Under the pieces are notes generated by a model. It did no database searches, had not been told where the DNA came from, and was given only the letters and a program-made list of their open reading frames with translations. The translations under genes were made by a program, and so were the position numbers. From the NCBI GenBank assembly GCA_027307335.1, contig DAHUXD010000029.1:1-61295 (forward strand): 61,295 nt of DNA, given 5' to 3'. This document shows, in pieces, positions 41,505 to 49,850 of the stretch. Origin of the DNA: Acidobacteriota bacterium (GTDB lineage Bacteria > Acidobacteriota > Thermoanaerobaculia > UBA5066 > Gp7-AA6). Each line of letters starts with the position of its first letter. Position 1 is the stretch's first letter.

Positions 41505-42176
41505 CTAGAGCCGAAGCGGACGCGGAGCGCGGGGCGGCGGTGCGGGGCTGGCGGCGGGAGCGACCGGAGGAAGCGGCGCGACGAGGCGGCCCTGTCCGCC
41601 GCCCGGAGTCGTGTCCGCCACGGGAGACGTTTCGGGCTCGCTCTTCTCCCGGACTCCGGACGCGATCTCGGTCTTCTCCTCGGGGGCGAGTCCGCCGTCG
41701 CCGGAGCGGGCGGGAGCGCCCTCGAGAGCGTCGCGCGTTCGCCACTCGCCGGCGACGGCGTACAGCCGCTCGAGCGTTTCGAACTTCGAGGCGTCGATGG
41801 CGAACGGCTCGCTCACGGCGGCGATCTCCTCGCTCTCGGCCGCACCGTCATCACCGGCGCGAAGGGCGAGGCGCGCGTGCTCCGTCGGCAATGCGGGCAC
41901 CCTCCAGCGCACGCCGCCGTCGGCGGCCTCGAGCCGCGCGACGACCCGGATCGGAAACGTCGCGCCGTCGTCGAGCGAGAGGACCAGCTCCATCTCGTCG
42001 CGATCGCCCATCCCCGAGGCGTCGAGCGTCCAGGAGAGGGGAACGATCTCGCCGGCGCGCACCCGGTCGCCCGCGGGGGACGCGGCGAAGGAACCCGCCT
42101 CGGCGAACGCCGGGACGGACGTCACCGCGGCCGCGAGCAGAGCGGCCGCCCCCCAAAACCGTTTCCGGGAGAGCAT
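41505..42176 (-). CDS. secreted protein with immunoglobulin-like region, unknown
   Basis: About 223 residues from MLSRKRFWGAAALLAAAVTS, a signal peptide with cleavage near AFA-EA (an in-frame ATG 12 bp upstream is an alternative). The domain VRAGEIVPLSWTLDASGMGD, EMELVLSLDDGATFPIRVVA, ARLALRAGDDGAAESEEIAA looks like an Ig/fibronectin-like sandwich of the kind that binds a ligand ('LSLDDGATF' is a sialidase/BNR-like strand). The C-terminal third is disordered (Pro/Ala/Glu). Probably in one unit with the peptidase upstream and the receptor downstream. Confidence 0.6.
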   Translation of the reverse strand: MLSRKRFWGAAALLAAAVTSVPAFAEAGSFAASPAGDRVRAGEIVPLSWTLDASGMGDRDEMELVLSLDDGATFPIRVVARLEAADGGVRWRVPALPTEHARLALRAGDDGAAESEEIAAVSEPFAIDASKFETLERLYAVAGEWRTRDALEGAPARSGDGGLAPEEKTEIASGVREKSEPETSPVADTTPGGGQGRLVAPLPPVAPAASPAPPPRAPRPLRL

Positions 42177-42205
42177 CTGGCCGCGCATCTTACCGCGGGC
42201 CGGAA

Positions 42206-44326
42206 TCAGGGGACCGGCCGGTACGCGACCCCCAGCCGGTCGAACAGGAACGCGTCCACGTCGGCGGCCTCGCCCACCTTCTCGCCGAGCGAGCTGCCGA
42301 TCCCGTGGCCCGAGCTCGCGCTCGTCCGCAGGAGGATGGGGGGAGCCCCGGCCGCGGCGGCCTGGAGGCGGGCCGTCATTTTGCGCGATTGCGACGGATC
42401 GACCCGCGGATCGTTGGCGCCCGTCAGCATCAGCACCGGCGGATACCGGGTGCCGTCGACCACGTGGTGATACGGCGAATAGGCATACAGCGCCCGAAAC
42501 TGCTCCGGGTCCTTCACGGATCCGAACTCGGTCACGTTGAATTCGCCGTTCGACGTCCGCTCGTAACGGAGCATGTCGTAGATGCCGACGTGCGAGACGA
42601 CCGCGGCGAAGAGCTCGGGATGCTGCGTGAACGCCGCGCCCATCAGGAGGCCGCCGTTCGAGCCCCCCTCGATCGCGAGGCGGGACGGCTTCGTGTACTT
42701 CGCCTCGATGAGCCGCCGCGCGCACGCGATGAAGTCGTCGAACACGTTCTGCTTGGTGATCCGGCGGCCGCTCCGGTGCCAGCCCTCCCCCCACTCGCCC
42801 CCGCCGCGCAGTCCGGCGGCCGCCCAGACGCCGCCCTGCTCGAGCCAGACCTTCCGCATCGGGTCGAAGGTCGGCTGCTGGCTGATCGCGTAGCCGCCGT
42901 ATCCGTAGAGGAGCGTCGGGTTGTCGCTGTCCAGCCGGAGCGATTTCCGGTGGACGATCCGCAGCGGCACGCGCGTGCCATCCTTCGAGACCGCCGCCTC
43001 CGCCGTCACCGCGCAGTCCGAGAAGTCGACCGGCGAGGCGGTCGCGAGCGCGGTCTTCGCGACCTTCCCGTCCGCCCCCACGCGGTACCACGCGGGAGGG
43101 ACGAGGTCGCTCTGGTTTTCGAAGAGGAGCGCGTCGCCCGGCAACGCGAGGAGGCCGGTCACCGCGGAGATCGGGAGGAGGGGCACGGCGCCGAGCGCCT
43201 TGCCGCCGTGGTCGTAGACGCGGAGCGTGGAGGGGCCGCCGGCGAGGGCCGCGACGTAGAGGCGGCCCTCCGTGATCCGGAAGTCGTCGATCGCCGCGTC
43301 GCCCTCCGGCACCGCCTCGACCGCCCTCGCGAGGACGGTCTCGCCGGGCGGGAGGCTCAGGATCCGCCCGCGGGGGGCGCCGCGGTGCGAGATCAGGTAG
43401 AGCGAGCCGTCGGGACCGAAGCGGCCGTGCGCGGCGTCGTCCTCGAGGGTCGCGATGCGCGTCCAGGAACCGTCCGGCTTTCGCAGGTACTGCTCCGCCT
43501 CCCCACCGTCGCCGTTCTTGACGGTCGCGAGCACGAAGCGCCCGTCGTCCGAGGAAGCGAGCGAGGTCTCCGCGATCTTCGGGAACTCCTTGCCGATCGC
43601 GTACGCGTCGGTGTCCGTCGGCGTGTCGAGCCGGTGGAAGTACACTTGCTGGTAGAAGTCCAGGTCGCGCCCCGATCGCTCGGGGGGCCGCGGATAGCGC
43701 GTGTAGAAGAAGCCCGAGGCGTCCGCGTTCCAGGCGAGCCCGCCTCCCGCGGTGCCGCCGTTGACGCGCGGGACCAGGTCGGGGAGCCGGCGCGCCGTCG
43801 CGACCTCCCAGACCGAAACGGAGCCGGCCTCGCTGCCGCCCTCCGAAAGGGAGACCGCGACGAAGCGGCCGTCGAGCGAGGGCACGAAGAAGTCGATCTC
43901 GGTCCCGCCCTTCGGGTCGAGGACGTTCGGGTCGACGAGAACGCGCGCGGACGCCGGGTCGTCGGGAGAGCGCAGGGCGACCAGGAACGGCTGCTGCTTC
44001 GGCGGCGCGTTCTCGAGCGCGAAGATCGTGTCGCCGCGGCGCACCAGGCCCGACCAGGACGTCGCCCGGAAGTTCGCGATCGACGCCAGGCGCTGCTGGA
44101 TCTGCGCGTAGTGAGGCATCGCGTCGAGCACGGCGCGCGCATGCTCGTTCTGGGCGCGGCTCCACGCCTGGACCGCCGGCACGCTCCAATCCTCGAGCCA
44201 GCGGTAGTCGTCGCGGACCGACGTCCCGAAATACGTGTCCGTGACCGGGTTCTTGGGAGTCGGCGGCGCCGTCGAGCCCGTCGAAGGCAGGAGAAGGACC
44301 GCCGTCAGGAGCGCGTGGAATCGCAT
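42206..44326 (-). CDS. prolyl oligopeptidase family serine peptidase, exported
   Basis: 706 residues: signal peptide (RFHALLTAVLLLPSTGSTA), N-terminal helical part (DDYRWLEDWSVPAVQAWSRA), a seven-bladed propeller and a C-terminal alpha/beta-hydrolase with the catalytic triad in order: nucleophile in IEGGSNGGLLMG, acid in TGANDPRVDPSQS and histidine in SASSGHGIG. The family cleaves proline-containing peptides shorter than about 30 residues. Exported versions are common in diderm bacteria that feed on peptides, which fits with the adjacent receptor and the aminopeptidase further right. Confidence 0.94.
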   Translation of the reverse strand: MRFHALLTAVLLLPSTGSTAPPTPKNPVTDTYFGTSVRDDYRWLEDWSVPAVQAWSRAQNEHARAVLDAMPHYAQIQQRLASIANFRATSWSGLVRRGDTIFALENAPPKQQPFLVALRSPDDPASARVLVDPNVLDPKGGTEIDFFVPSLDGRFVAVSLSEGGSEAGSVSVWEVATARRLPDLVPRVNGGTAGGGLAWNADASGFFYTRYPRPPERSGRDLDFYQQVYFHRLDTPTDTDAYAIGKEFPKIAETSLASSDDGRFVLATVKNGDGGEAEQYLRKPDGSWTRIATLEDDAAHGRFGPDGSLYLISHRGAPRGRILSLPPGETVLARAVEAVPEGDAAIDDFRITEGRLYVAALAGGPSTLRVYDHGGKALGAVPLLPISAVTGLLALPGDALLFENQSDLVPPAWYRVGADGKVAKTALATASPVDFSDCAVTAEAAVSKDGTRVPLRIVHRKSLRLDSDNPTLLYGYGGYAISQQPTFDPMRKVWLEQGGVWAAAGLRGGGEWGEGWHRSGRRITKQNVFDDFIACARRLIEAKYTKPSRLAIEGGSNGGLLMGAAFTQHPELFAAVVSHVGIYDMLRYERTSNGEFNVTEFGSVKDPEQFRALYAYSPYHHVVDGTRYPPVLMLTGANDPRVDPSQSRKMTARLQAAAAGAPPILLRTSASSGHGIGSSLGEKVGEAADVDAFLFDRLGVAYRPVP

Positions 44327-44464
44327 GGATGTTCCTCCGAAAAGCGCGGGCTGTGGCGCGATTCTACTGTCCTCCCACCGTTCATGTTGGGTTCATCTCG
44401 TCCGGCGTAGCTTCGCGATCGTAGTCCCGCGATGCAAGAGCGCATTCGCGGAAAAGGAGAGAAG

Positions 44465-44722
44465 ATGAAGAAGTTCCTGGTTCTCGCCCTTGCCCTCGCG
44501 TTCCCGGTCGTCGCGATCGCCCAGCAGTCCGCCGCGCCGGCTCCGACCGCCAAGCCGGCCGCCGAGGCGCCGAAGTCGTCGGAGACCATGAAGGACTCCT
44601 CCAGCACGACGAAGAAGACGGATGCCTCCGGCACGACCACCACGAAGTCGACGAAGAAGTCCCACAAGAAGAGCACCAAGAAGTCGACGGCGCAGCCGAC
44701 CCCGGCCGCTCCCAAGCAGTAA
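44465..44722 (+). CDS. 85-residue exported Lys/Thr/Ala-rich protein
   Basis: Signal peptide (KKFLVLALALAFPVVAIA, cleavage before QQSA) then a low-complexity chain of Ala/Pro, Ser/Thr and Lys (TTKSTKKSHKKSTKKSTAQP). AAGGAGAG ribosome site. Such small basic exported proteins are frequent next to transport genes; a role in binding polyanions is only a guess. A strong terminator follows. Confidence 0.7.
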   Translation: MKKFLVLALALAFPVVAIAQQSAAPAPTAKPAAEAPKSSETMKDSSSTTKKTDASGTTTTKSTKKSHKKSTKKSTAQPTPAAPKQ

Positions 44723-44762
44723 GGTTTCTCGAGATTCCGGCGACGAGCCGGAGGACAGGGCG

Positions 44763-44797
44763 CGGCGCGCCGGGCAACCGGCGCGCCGTTTGTTTTT
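44763..44797 (+). terminator. intrinsic terminator
   Basis: An 11-bp GC stem (CGGCGCGCCGG with CCGGCGCGCCG) and GCAA tetraloop followed by TTTGTTTTT, 40 bp after the stop of the 85-residue gene. Confidence 0.9.
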
Positions 44798-44798
44798 C

Positions 44799-44891
44799 TC
44801 CCTCTCCCTCCGGGAGAGGGACGGGGTGAGGGGGGAGCTTGAGCCGACCTCTCTCAGTCCCTCTCCTCCTCGAGAGGGACGGGGTGAGGGG
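44799..44891. repeat. two directly repeated short hairpins
   Basis: The motif CCCTCTCC...GAGAGGGACGGGGTGAGGGG occurs at 44799-44834 and 44858-44891 with a 59-bp period. Each copy has a CTCTCC/GGAGAG-type stem. Similar motifs ('gggagaggg-acggggtgagggg') are dispersed intergenic repeats in several bacterial groups. Here they fill the gap between the terminator and the aminopeptidase gene. Confidence 0.7.
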
Positions 44892-44936
44892 CGTGCTCAC
44901 GCCACCGCCCTCCCGGCCCTCTGCTACGCTTCACGC

Positions 44937-46739
44937 GTGACGAACCCGCGCCTGCCGCGCGATCCCCACTCCCATGCCCGCCCGGACGAGGTCCGGATGC
45001 GCCGCCTGGAGCTCGACCTCGACGTCGACTTTTCCGAGCGCCGCCTCTCGGGATCGGCGACGCTCGAGCTCGAGCGCGTGGATCCCACGTCGACTCGTGT
45101 CCACCTCGACACGCGCCGGCTCTCGATCGAGCGAGCCGAGAGCGGCGACGGTTCCCGGTGGTCCCCCGCGGCGCACGAGCTCGGCCCCGCCGACCCGATT
45201 CTCGGAGCCGGTCTCTCGGTCGTGCTCCCGGCGGGGCACGATCGGGTCAGGATCTTCTACGCAACGAGCCCGAGCGCGTCGGGTCTGCAGTGGCTGGAGC
45301 CGGCGCAGACGGCTGGAAGGCGGCACCCGTTCCTCTTTTCGCAGTCCCAGGCGATCCACGCACGGAGCTGGGCCCCCGTTCAGGACACGCCGGCCGTCCG
45401 GATCACCTACGAGGCGGTCGTGCGGACGCCTCCCGAACTCGTCGCGCTCATGGGCGCCGCGGGCAACACGACGGGGGAGCGCGGCGGGACCTACCGGTTC
45501 TCGATGCCCCAGCGGATCCCCGCCTACCTGATGGCGATCGCGGCGGGCGACATCTCGTTTGCCCCGCTCGGGCCCCGGAGCGGCGTGTACGCGGAGCCCT
45601 CCGTCGTGGCGCGCGCCGCCAACGAGTTCTCCGACACCGAGCGGATGATGGCCGCCGCCGAGCGGCTCTACGGGCCGTACCGCTGGGACCGCTACGACAT
45701 CCTGGTGCTGCCCCCGAGCTTTCCGTTCGGCGGCATGGAGAACCCGCGCCTGACGTTCGCGACGCCCACGGTGCTCGCCGGCGACAAGAGCCTCGTCGCG
45801 CTGATCGCCCACGAGCTGGCGCACTCCTGGTCCGGCAACCTCGTCACGAACGCGACCTGGGGCGACTTCTGGCTGAACGAGGGGTTCACGACGTACATCG
45901 AGCGGCGAATCGTCGAGGAGGTCTACGGCGCCGACGCGGCCGCCATGGAGGCGGTGCTCGGGAGGCAGGACCTCGAGGACGAACTCGCTCGTCTCGACGA
46001 CCGGGACGAGATCCTCCACATCGACCTCGCGGGGCGAGACCCGGACGAGGGCGCGACGCGGCTGCCCTACGAGAAGGGGGCGCTCCTGCTGCGGTCGATC
46101 GAGGAGCTCTACGGCCGGGGCCGCTTCGACGAGTTCCTGCGGGCCTATTTCGACCACTTCGCCTTCCAGAGCATCACCACGGCCGACTTCGTCGCGTACC
46201 TGCGCGCGCACCTCGTCGGGTCCGCGTCCGGTGCGGTCGCATCCCTTCCGCTCGAGGAGTGGATCGAACGGCCGGGGCTGCCGGCGGTCGCCCCCCGTCC
46301 CGTCTCCGAGGCCCTCGGCCGCGTGGCCCGGGCGGCCGAGGCGTGGAGCTCGGGCCGCGTCGAGGAGGCGCGGCGGGCGTTTCCGGCCTGGACGACCCAG
46401 GAGCGGCTGCAGTTCCTGCGGCGGCTCCCGACGCCGCTGCCTCCGGCGCGGCTGGCGGAGCTCGACGCGGCGTTCGCCCTCTCGAGCTCGGGCAACAGCG
46501 AGATCGCGTTTCAGTTCCTCCTGATGGCCCTCCGCGCGGGGTACGGGGGGGCGGACGCGCGCCTCGAGGAGTTCCTCGTCTCGATCGGCCGCCGCAAGTT
46601 CATCAAGCCGCTCTACGAGGAGCTCGTGCGCACCGATGCCGGCCGGGCCCGGGCGCGGGCGATCTATGCGCGCGCCCGCCCCGGCTACCATCCCATCGCC
46701 GTGGACACCGTGGACCGGATCGTGGGAGCGCCCGCGTGA
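44937..46739 (+). CDS. M1-family zinc aminopeptidase
   Basis: 600 residues, GTG start, no signal peptide. The catalytic part has FPFGGMENPRLTFATPTVLA (the G-x-M-E-N exopeptidase motif), LIALIAHELAHSWSGNLVTN (H-E-x2-H) and, 18 residues on, WLNEGFTTYIERR (third zinc ligand Glu). A C-terminal helical domain (SSSGNSEIAFQFLLMALRAG) is like that of leukotriene-A4-hydrolase-type members. It would trim peptides, fitting with the exported oligopeptidase nearby. The stop overlaps the next GTG (GTGA). Confidence 0.93.
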   Translation: MTNPRLPRDPHSHARPDEVRMRRLELDLDVDFSERRLSGSATLELERVDPTSTRVHLDTRRLSIERAESGDGSRWSPAAHELGPADPILGAGLSVVLPAGHDRVRIFYATSPSASGLQWLEPAQTAGRRHPFLFSQSQAIHARSWAPVQDTPAVRITYEAVVRTPPELVALMGAAGNTTGERGGTYRFSMPQRIPAYLMAIAAGDISFAPLGPRSGVYAEPSVVARAANEFSDTERMMAAAERLYGPYRWDRYDILVLPPSFPFGGMENPRLTFATPTVLAGDKSLVALIAHELAHSWSGNLVTNATWGDFWLNEGFTTYIERRIVEEVYGADAAAMEAVLGRQDLEDELARLDDRDEILHIDLAGRDPDEGATRLPYEKGALLLRSIEELYGRGRFDEFLRAYFDHFAFQSITTADFVAYLRAHLVGSASGAVASLPLEEWIERPGLPAVAPRPVSEALGRVARAAEAWSSGRVEEARRAFPAWTTQERLQFLRRLPTPLPPARLAELDAAFALSSSGNSEIAFQFLLMALRAGYGGADARLEEFLVSIGRRKFIKPLYEELVRTDAGRARARAIYARARPGYHPIAVDTVDRIVGAPA

Positions 46740-48760
46740 GCACCGTCGAACGTCACCTCGAGAGCGCCTGCCCGCTCGACTGCCCGGACGCCTGCAGCCT
46801 CGACGTGACGGTCGCGGACGGTCGCGTCATCGCCGTCGGCGGCTCGGAGCGCAATCCGGTCACGGGCGGCTTCATCTGCGCCAAGGTCCGCCGATACCCG
46901 GAGCACATGTACGGCCCGTCGCGCCTCCTCCACCCGGGCGTGCGCACCGGGCGCAAGGGCGCGGGCGAATTCCATCCGGTCTCGTGGGACGAGGCCCTGG
47001 ACCTCGTCGCGCGCCGCCTCCTCGAGGTCCGCGACGGGCGCGGGGGAGAGGGCATCCTCCCCGTTTCCTACGGCGGCTCGAACGGGTACCTCTCGCAGGA
47101 CACGACCGATGCGCGTCTCTTCCACCGGCTCGGCGCGTCGCGCCTCCTGCGCACCGTTTGCGCGGCGCCGTCCGGCCGGGCCGCCATGGGTCTCTACGGA
47201 AAGATGCCCGGCATCGCCTACCCGGACTACGCCCACGCGAAGCTCGTCGTCGTGTGGGGGATGAACCCGTCGGTCTCGGGCATCCACCTCGTCCCGTACA
47301 TTCTCGAGGCGCAGCGGCGGGGCGCGAAGCTCGTCGTCGTCGACCCGCGCCGCACGCGGCTCGCCGAGCGCGCCGACCTCCACCTCGCGCCGCGTCCCGG
47401 CACCGACCTGCCGATCGCTCTCTCCCTGATTCGCTGGCTCTTCGCCGAGGGCCGCGCCGACCGGCGGTTCCTCGCCGAGCACGCGCACGGCGCGGACGAG
47501 CTCGCCCGGCGGGCCGAGCCGTGGACCTTCGCGCGCGCCGCCGGGGAGTCGGGCGTCGCGGCCGGGGACCTGGAGCGGTTCGCCCGGCTCTACGCGGACT
47601 CGAGCCCGGCGGCCCTGCGGTGCGGCTGGGGCCCCGAGCGCAATCGCAACGGCGGCTCGGCGATCGCGGCGATCCTGGCGCTCCCGGCGGTCGCCGGGAA
47701 GTTCGGCGTCCGCGGGGGCGGCTACACCCTCTCGAATTCCGGCGCCTGGAAGGAGATCGACGGCCTCGCGGCGGCCCGCGCACCCGAGCCGGCGACGCGG
47801 GCGGTCAACATGAACCACCTCGGCGCCGCGCTGGCCGAACGGGGCGGGGCGAGCGTCGATCTTCTCTTCGTCTACAACGCCAACCCGCTGATGACCCTCC
47901 CGGATCAGGAGCGCGTGCGCGCGGGGCTCGAGCGCGAGGACCTGTTCACGGTCGTTTTCGACCCGGTCCTCACGGACACGGCCCGATATGCCGACGTCGT
48001 CCTCCCGGCCGCGACCTTCCTCGAGCGGACGGAGCTGTCGCGCGGATACGGCGCCTTCGTGCTCCAGCGGGCCGAGGCCGTCGTGCCGGCGCACGGCGAG
48101 GCCCGGCCGAACCACGAGGTGTTCGCCGAGCTCTGCCGCCGCACCGGAGTGGCGGCGCCCGGGGACCCCGAGACGGCGGCGGAGATCGAGAGCGCGCTCC
48201 TCGAATCGAGCCCCAGAGGGGGCCGGCTCGCCGCCGACCTCTCCCGGGACCGCATCGCCTATCTCCCGGAGGGCCCGGCGCCGGTCCCGTTCGTCGACGC
48301 GTTCCCGAGGACCCCCGACGGGCGCATCCATCTCGTGCCCGACGCGCTCGACGCCGAGACGTCGCACGGCCTCTACCACTATCAGCCGGAGCCCTCCGGA
48401 TCGGGGTTTCCTCTCGCCCTGATCTCGCCGGGGAGCGACCGGACGATCTCGTCGACGCTGGGCGAGCTGCATCGCGCGGACGTGCCGATCGCGCTGCATC
48501 CCGTCGACGCCGGACCGCGCGGGCTCTCCGACGGCGACCGCGTGCGCGTCTTCAACGGGATCGGCGCGGTTCGATGCCGGGTCCGCATCGACGCCGCGCT
48601 CCGTCCGGGCGTCGCGTTCCTCCCGAAGGGGCTCTGGAGCCACCATACGGAGAGCGGGACGACGGCGAACGCCCTCGCGCCCGACTCCCTGACCGACCTC
48701 GCGGGGGGCGCCTGTTTCAACGACGCCCGCGTCGAGGTCGAGCGGCTCGGCCGCGCCTGA
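46736..48760 (+). CDS. molybdopterin oxidoreductase (bis-MGD, formate dehydrogenase/DMSO reductase superfamily)
   Basis: 674 residues with an N-terminal Fe-S motif CPLDCPDACSL...GFICAKV (C-x3-C-x3-C then C further on), MGD-binding segments (YGGSNGYLSQDT, VVWGMNPSVSGIHLVPYILE, VVVDPRRTRLAERADLHLAP) and the C-terminal molydopterin-dinucleotide-binding domain (LSDGDRVRVFNGIGAVRCRV). No Tat signal, so it is cytoplasmic. The catalytic metal ligand cannot be assigned. It is coupled to the aminopeptidase by a 4-bp overlap although no functional link is obvious. Confidence 0.9.
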   Translation: MSTVERHLESACPLDCPDACSLDVTVADGRVIAVGGSERNPVTGGFICAKVRRYPEHMYGPSRLLHPGVRTGRKGAGEFHPVSWDEALDLVARRLLEVRDGRGGEGILPVSYGGSNGYLSQDTTDARLFHRLGASRLLRTVCAAPSGRAAMGLYGKMPGIAYPDYAHAKLVVVWGMNPSVSGIHLVPYILEAQRRGAKLVVVDPRRTRLAERADLHLAPRPGTDLPIALSLIRWLFAEGRADRRFLAEHAHGADELARRAEPWTFARAAGESGVAAGDLERFARLYADSSPAALRCGWGPERNRNGGSAIAAILALPAVAGKFGVRGGGYTLSNSGAWKEIDGLAAARAPEPATRAVNMNHLGAALAERGGASVDLLFVYNANPLMTLPDQERVRAGLEREDLFTVVFDPVLTDTARYADVVLPAATFLERTELSRGYGAFVLQRAEAVVPAHGEARPNHEVFAELCRRTGVAAPGDPETAAEIESALLESSPRGGRLAADLSRDRIAYLPEGPAPVPFVDAFPRTPDGRIHLVPDALDAETSHGLYHYQPEPSGSGFPLALISPGSDRTISSTLGELHRADVPIALHPVDAGPRGLSDGDRVRVFNGIGAVRCRVRIDAALRPGVAFLPKGLWSHHTESGTTANALAPDSLTDLAGGACFNDARVEVERLGRA

Positions 48761-48776
48761 GGACTTCGAAGACCGC

Positions 48777-49697
48777 GTGACGCACACGCACACGCATGCG
48801 CCCGCGAGCGGGCCCGCGACGCGGCGCTCGGCGAACAAACGGCGCCTCCGGGCCGCGCTCCTCCTCACGGTCGGCGTCCTCGTGCTGGAGGTCGCCGGCG
48901 GACTGGTCACGCGCAGCCTCGCCCTGCTCGCCGACGCCGCCCACATGTTCGCGGACGTGGCGGCCCTGACGCTCGCGTGGGCCGGCACGGCGCTCGGCGA
49001 ACGGGCGCCGACGCGGCGGCACACCTTCGGGCTCGCGCGCGCGGAGGTCCTCGCGGCCTTCGTCAACGCCGAGATGCTGATGGTCGCATCGCTCGCGATC
49101 CTGTGGGAGGCCTGGCAGCGGTGGCGCGCCCCGGCGCCGATCCACACCGGCCTGATGCTCGGCGTCGCCGCGATCGGACTCGTCGCGAACATCGTCGCCG
49201 CGGGCATTCTGCACGAGGGCCGAACCAGCAGCCTGGGGATCCGCGCCGCCTATCTCGAGGTGGTCTCGGACGCGCTGGCGTCCGTCTCGGTCCTCCTCGC
49301 CGCCGCGGCCATGGCGAAGACGGGCTGGTACCACCTGGACACGCTCCTCTCGGCGGTCATCGCGATCGTGATCCTGCCTCGGGGGGTCGGCCTCCTGCGC
49401 GAGGCGGCGCACATCCTCCTCGAAGGCGCTCCCGCCGACATCGACATTCCGCGCGTACGGAGCGCGATCCTGGGCATCGCCGGCGTCGAGGCGATCCACG
49501 ACGTGCACGTCTGGACGCTGACCTCGGGGCTGCACTCCGCGAGCGTCCACATCCGCGCGCTCCCCGGGAGCCCCCGCGACCAGGTGCTCGCGGGCGTGCA
49601 GCGCGTGCTGCGCGAGGAGGGCGGCGTCGACCACGCCACGATCCAGATCGAGCAGGGCGACGAGACGATCTGCCACATCGAGCCGGAACACGCCTGA
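48777..49697 (+). CDS. CDF-family divalent metal exporter (CzcD/ZitB-like)
   Basis: 306 residues: a His-rich start (THTHTHAP), six membrane helices with the metal-site motifs LLADAAHMFADVAALTLAWA (H-x3-D) and YLEVVSDALASVSVLLAAAA, then a C-terminal ferredoxin-like cytoplasmic domain (VEAIHDVHVWTLTSGLHSAS). It would export Zn2+, Co2+ or Cd2+ with proton antiport. GTG start. A fragment of an iron/manganese VIT-family gene follows. Confidence 0.93.
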   Translation: MTHTHTHAPASGPATRRSANKRRLRAALLLTVGVLVLEVAGGLVTRSLALLADAAHMFADVAALTLAWAGTALGERAPTRRHTFGLARAEVLAAFVNAEMLMVASLAILWEAWQRWRAPAPIHTGLMLGVAAIGLVANIVAAGILHEGRTSSLGIRAAYLEVVSDALASVSVLLAAAAMAKTGWYHLDTLLSAVIAIVILPRGVGLLREAAHILLEGAPADIDIPRVRSAILGIAGVEAIHDVHVWTLTSGLHSASVHIRALPGSPRDQVLAGVQRVLREEGGVDHATIQIEQGDETICHIEPEHA

Positions 49698-49718
49698 GGC
49701 CGCCTTCGAGGAGGAGAC

Positions 49719-49841
49719 GTGCCCCGTAGCCCTCAGATCGAGCACCATTTCACGGCGAGCGAGACGGTCCGGGACGCGGTCATCGGGATGTCCGACGGAC
49801 TGACCGTCCCGTTCGCCCTCGCCGCCCTCGCGGTGGCATAG
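49719..49841 (+). pseudogene. VIT1/CCC1-family transporter remnant, 40 codons
   Basis: A short frame with a GGAGGAGAC ribosome site and GTG start reads VPRSPQIEHHFTASETVRDA and then VIGMSDGLTVPFALAALAVA before TAG. HHFTASETVRD and IGMSDGLTVPFALAAGL-type sequence are hallmarks of the N-terminus of VIT1/CCC1 iron/manganese transporters, which are normally around 170-240 residues. The rest is absent; the PLD gene begins 9 bp later. Deletion of the remaining gene is the likely cause. Confidence 0.7.
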
Positions 49842-49850
49842 CGGGATCGC

